Positions 4,977-5,530 of a stretch of DNA of 5,530 bases are shown here, piece after piece. Made by a program: the position numbers and the translations under genes. How positions within the stretch are numbered: the first letter of the stretch is position 1; every line of letters starts with the position of its first letter. The stretch is from Nocardia sp. (GTDB lineage: Bacteria > Actinomycetota > Actinomycetes > Mycobacteriales > Mycobacteriaceae), in assembly GCA_017354515.1 (NCBI GenBank), contig JAFMQT010000335.1, positions 1 through 5,530 of the forward strand, read 5' to 3'. The notes beneath the pieces are model-generated. The model had not been told where the DNA came from. It was given only the letters and a program-made list of their open reading frames with translations, and ran no database searches.

Positions 4977-5530
4977 ATGGCCAAGTCCGCGACCAAACGT
5001 CACCGTCCGGCGCAGCACCGCGCCCGCGCGACCCGCGAACATATCCTCGACACCGCCGCGCGACTGTTCGCCGAGCGCGGGATCACCAACACCTCGACCA
5101 ACCGCATCGCCGCCGAAGCCGAGGTCAGTATCGGCACCGTCTACCGCTACTTCGCCGATCGCGGGGTGATGGTCGACGAGTTACTCGAGCGCATGATGAC
5201 CGATGTCGAACGCCGCCTTGCCGACCGGGCCGCCGATATCGGCACCGCACCACCGCCCCAGCTGATCGGCTCGCTGCTGGAGGAATTGAGTGCCGAGGTG
5301 GTCGCCCACGCGCCCCTGGTGCGAGCCCTCGCCGGCGGACTTCAGTTCTACAGCACCAGCATTCCCGAATTCGAGCCGCGAATGCGCGGCTCGGTCGAGG
5401 ATCTCCTCACCCAGATCCTGGGTCCCGAGCCGGTCGCGAACACCTACGACATGATGGCCTTCGTCATCGTCAACACCATCTTCGCGACCCTGGTCCGCAC
5501 CTCGGCGCGGGAGTTCGACGATGCGAAGCG
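4977..5530 (+). CDS. TetR-family transcriptional regulator (TetR2), paralogue of TetR1, cut by the window end
   Basis: The frame opens at ATG 4977 and has no stop before the window ends, giving 184 complete codons. It starts 11 bp after the kinase stop, with a weak AGGCGGGA (4965-4972) upstream. The DNA-binding domain covers about 17-65 (ILDTAARLF; TSTNRIAAEAEVSIGTVYRYFADR). My count against TetR1 is 44 identities in the first 60 residues without gaps. Agreement resumes at APLVRALAGGLQFYS (112-126) and IPEFEPRMR (129-137). Residues 80-110, where ligand pockets begin to differ, diverge. The two regulators may therefore read similar operators but respond to different ligands, or form heterodimers; both ideas are inference. 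It looks intact, and by TetR1's length about 30 residues should remain beyond the window. Confidence 0.87.
   Translation, partial: MAKSATKRHRPAQHRARATREHILDTAARLFAERGITNTSTNRIAAEAEVSIGTVYRYFADRGVMVDELLERMMTDVERRLADRAADIGTAPPPQLIGSLLEELSAEVVAHAPLVRALAGGLQFYSTSIPEFEPRMRGSVEDLLTQILGPEPVANTYDMMAFVIVNTIFATLVRTSAREFDDAK

Overview
This 5.5 kb window is high-GC actinobacterial chromosome. Dense coding, GTG starts, strong C/G third-position bias, apparently leaderless genes and U-tract-free hairpin terminators fit the Mycobacteriales, and Nocardia or a close relative is my best guess. Protein comparisons below are to family sequences recalled from memory, not computed alignments.

Left half (1-2756), a probable copper-homeostasis locus. 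A Fe(II)/2-oxoglutarate oxygenase gene (114-977, +) resembles M. tuberculosis Rv0097 and Streptomyces ScoE, which make the isonitrile group of metal-binding isonitrile lipopeptides. It ends at a strong hairpin terminator (979-1020) and converges on a CopZ-like copper chaperone gene (1037-1246, -). Next on the minus strand is a four-helix membrane anti-sigma factor gene (1369-2112 or 1369-2106). It has a zinc-binding anti-sigma (ZAS) domain and a Met/His-rich loop predicted outside the cell. Divergent from it is an ECF sigma factor gene that looks like sigC (2187-2756, +). The oxygenase, chaperone and anti-sigma genes each have the same promoter-like motif upstream, GGGAAC-N17-CGAC, with exactly the same spacer length. 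I infer one autoregulated SigC regulon covering isonitrile synthesis, copper handling and the sigma factor's own inhibitor. This agrees with published links between M. tuberculosis SigC, the nrp (Rv0096-Rv0101) operon and copper acquisition.

Right half (2757-5530), a separate-looking operon. A 176-bp intergenic region with a 7-7-7 inverted repeat precedes tetR1 (2933-3583), an ABC1/AarF/UbiB-type atypical kinase gene (3580-4965, overlapping tetR1 by 4 bp), and tetR2 (from 4977, running off the window). The two TetR proteins are close paralogues on either side of the kinase. No tRNA, rRNA, CRISPR array or insertion sequence was seen.
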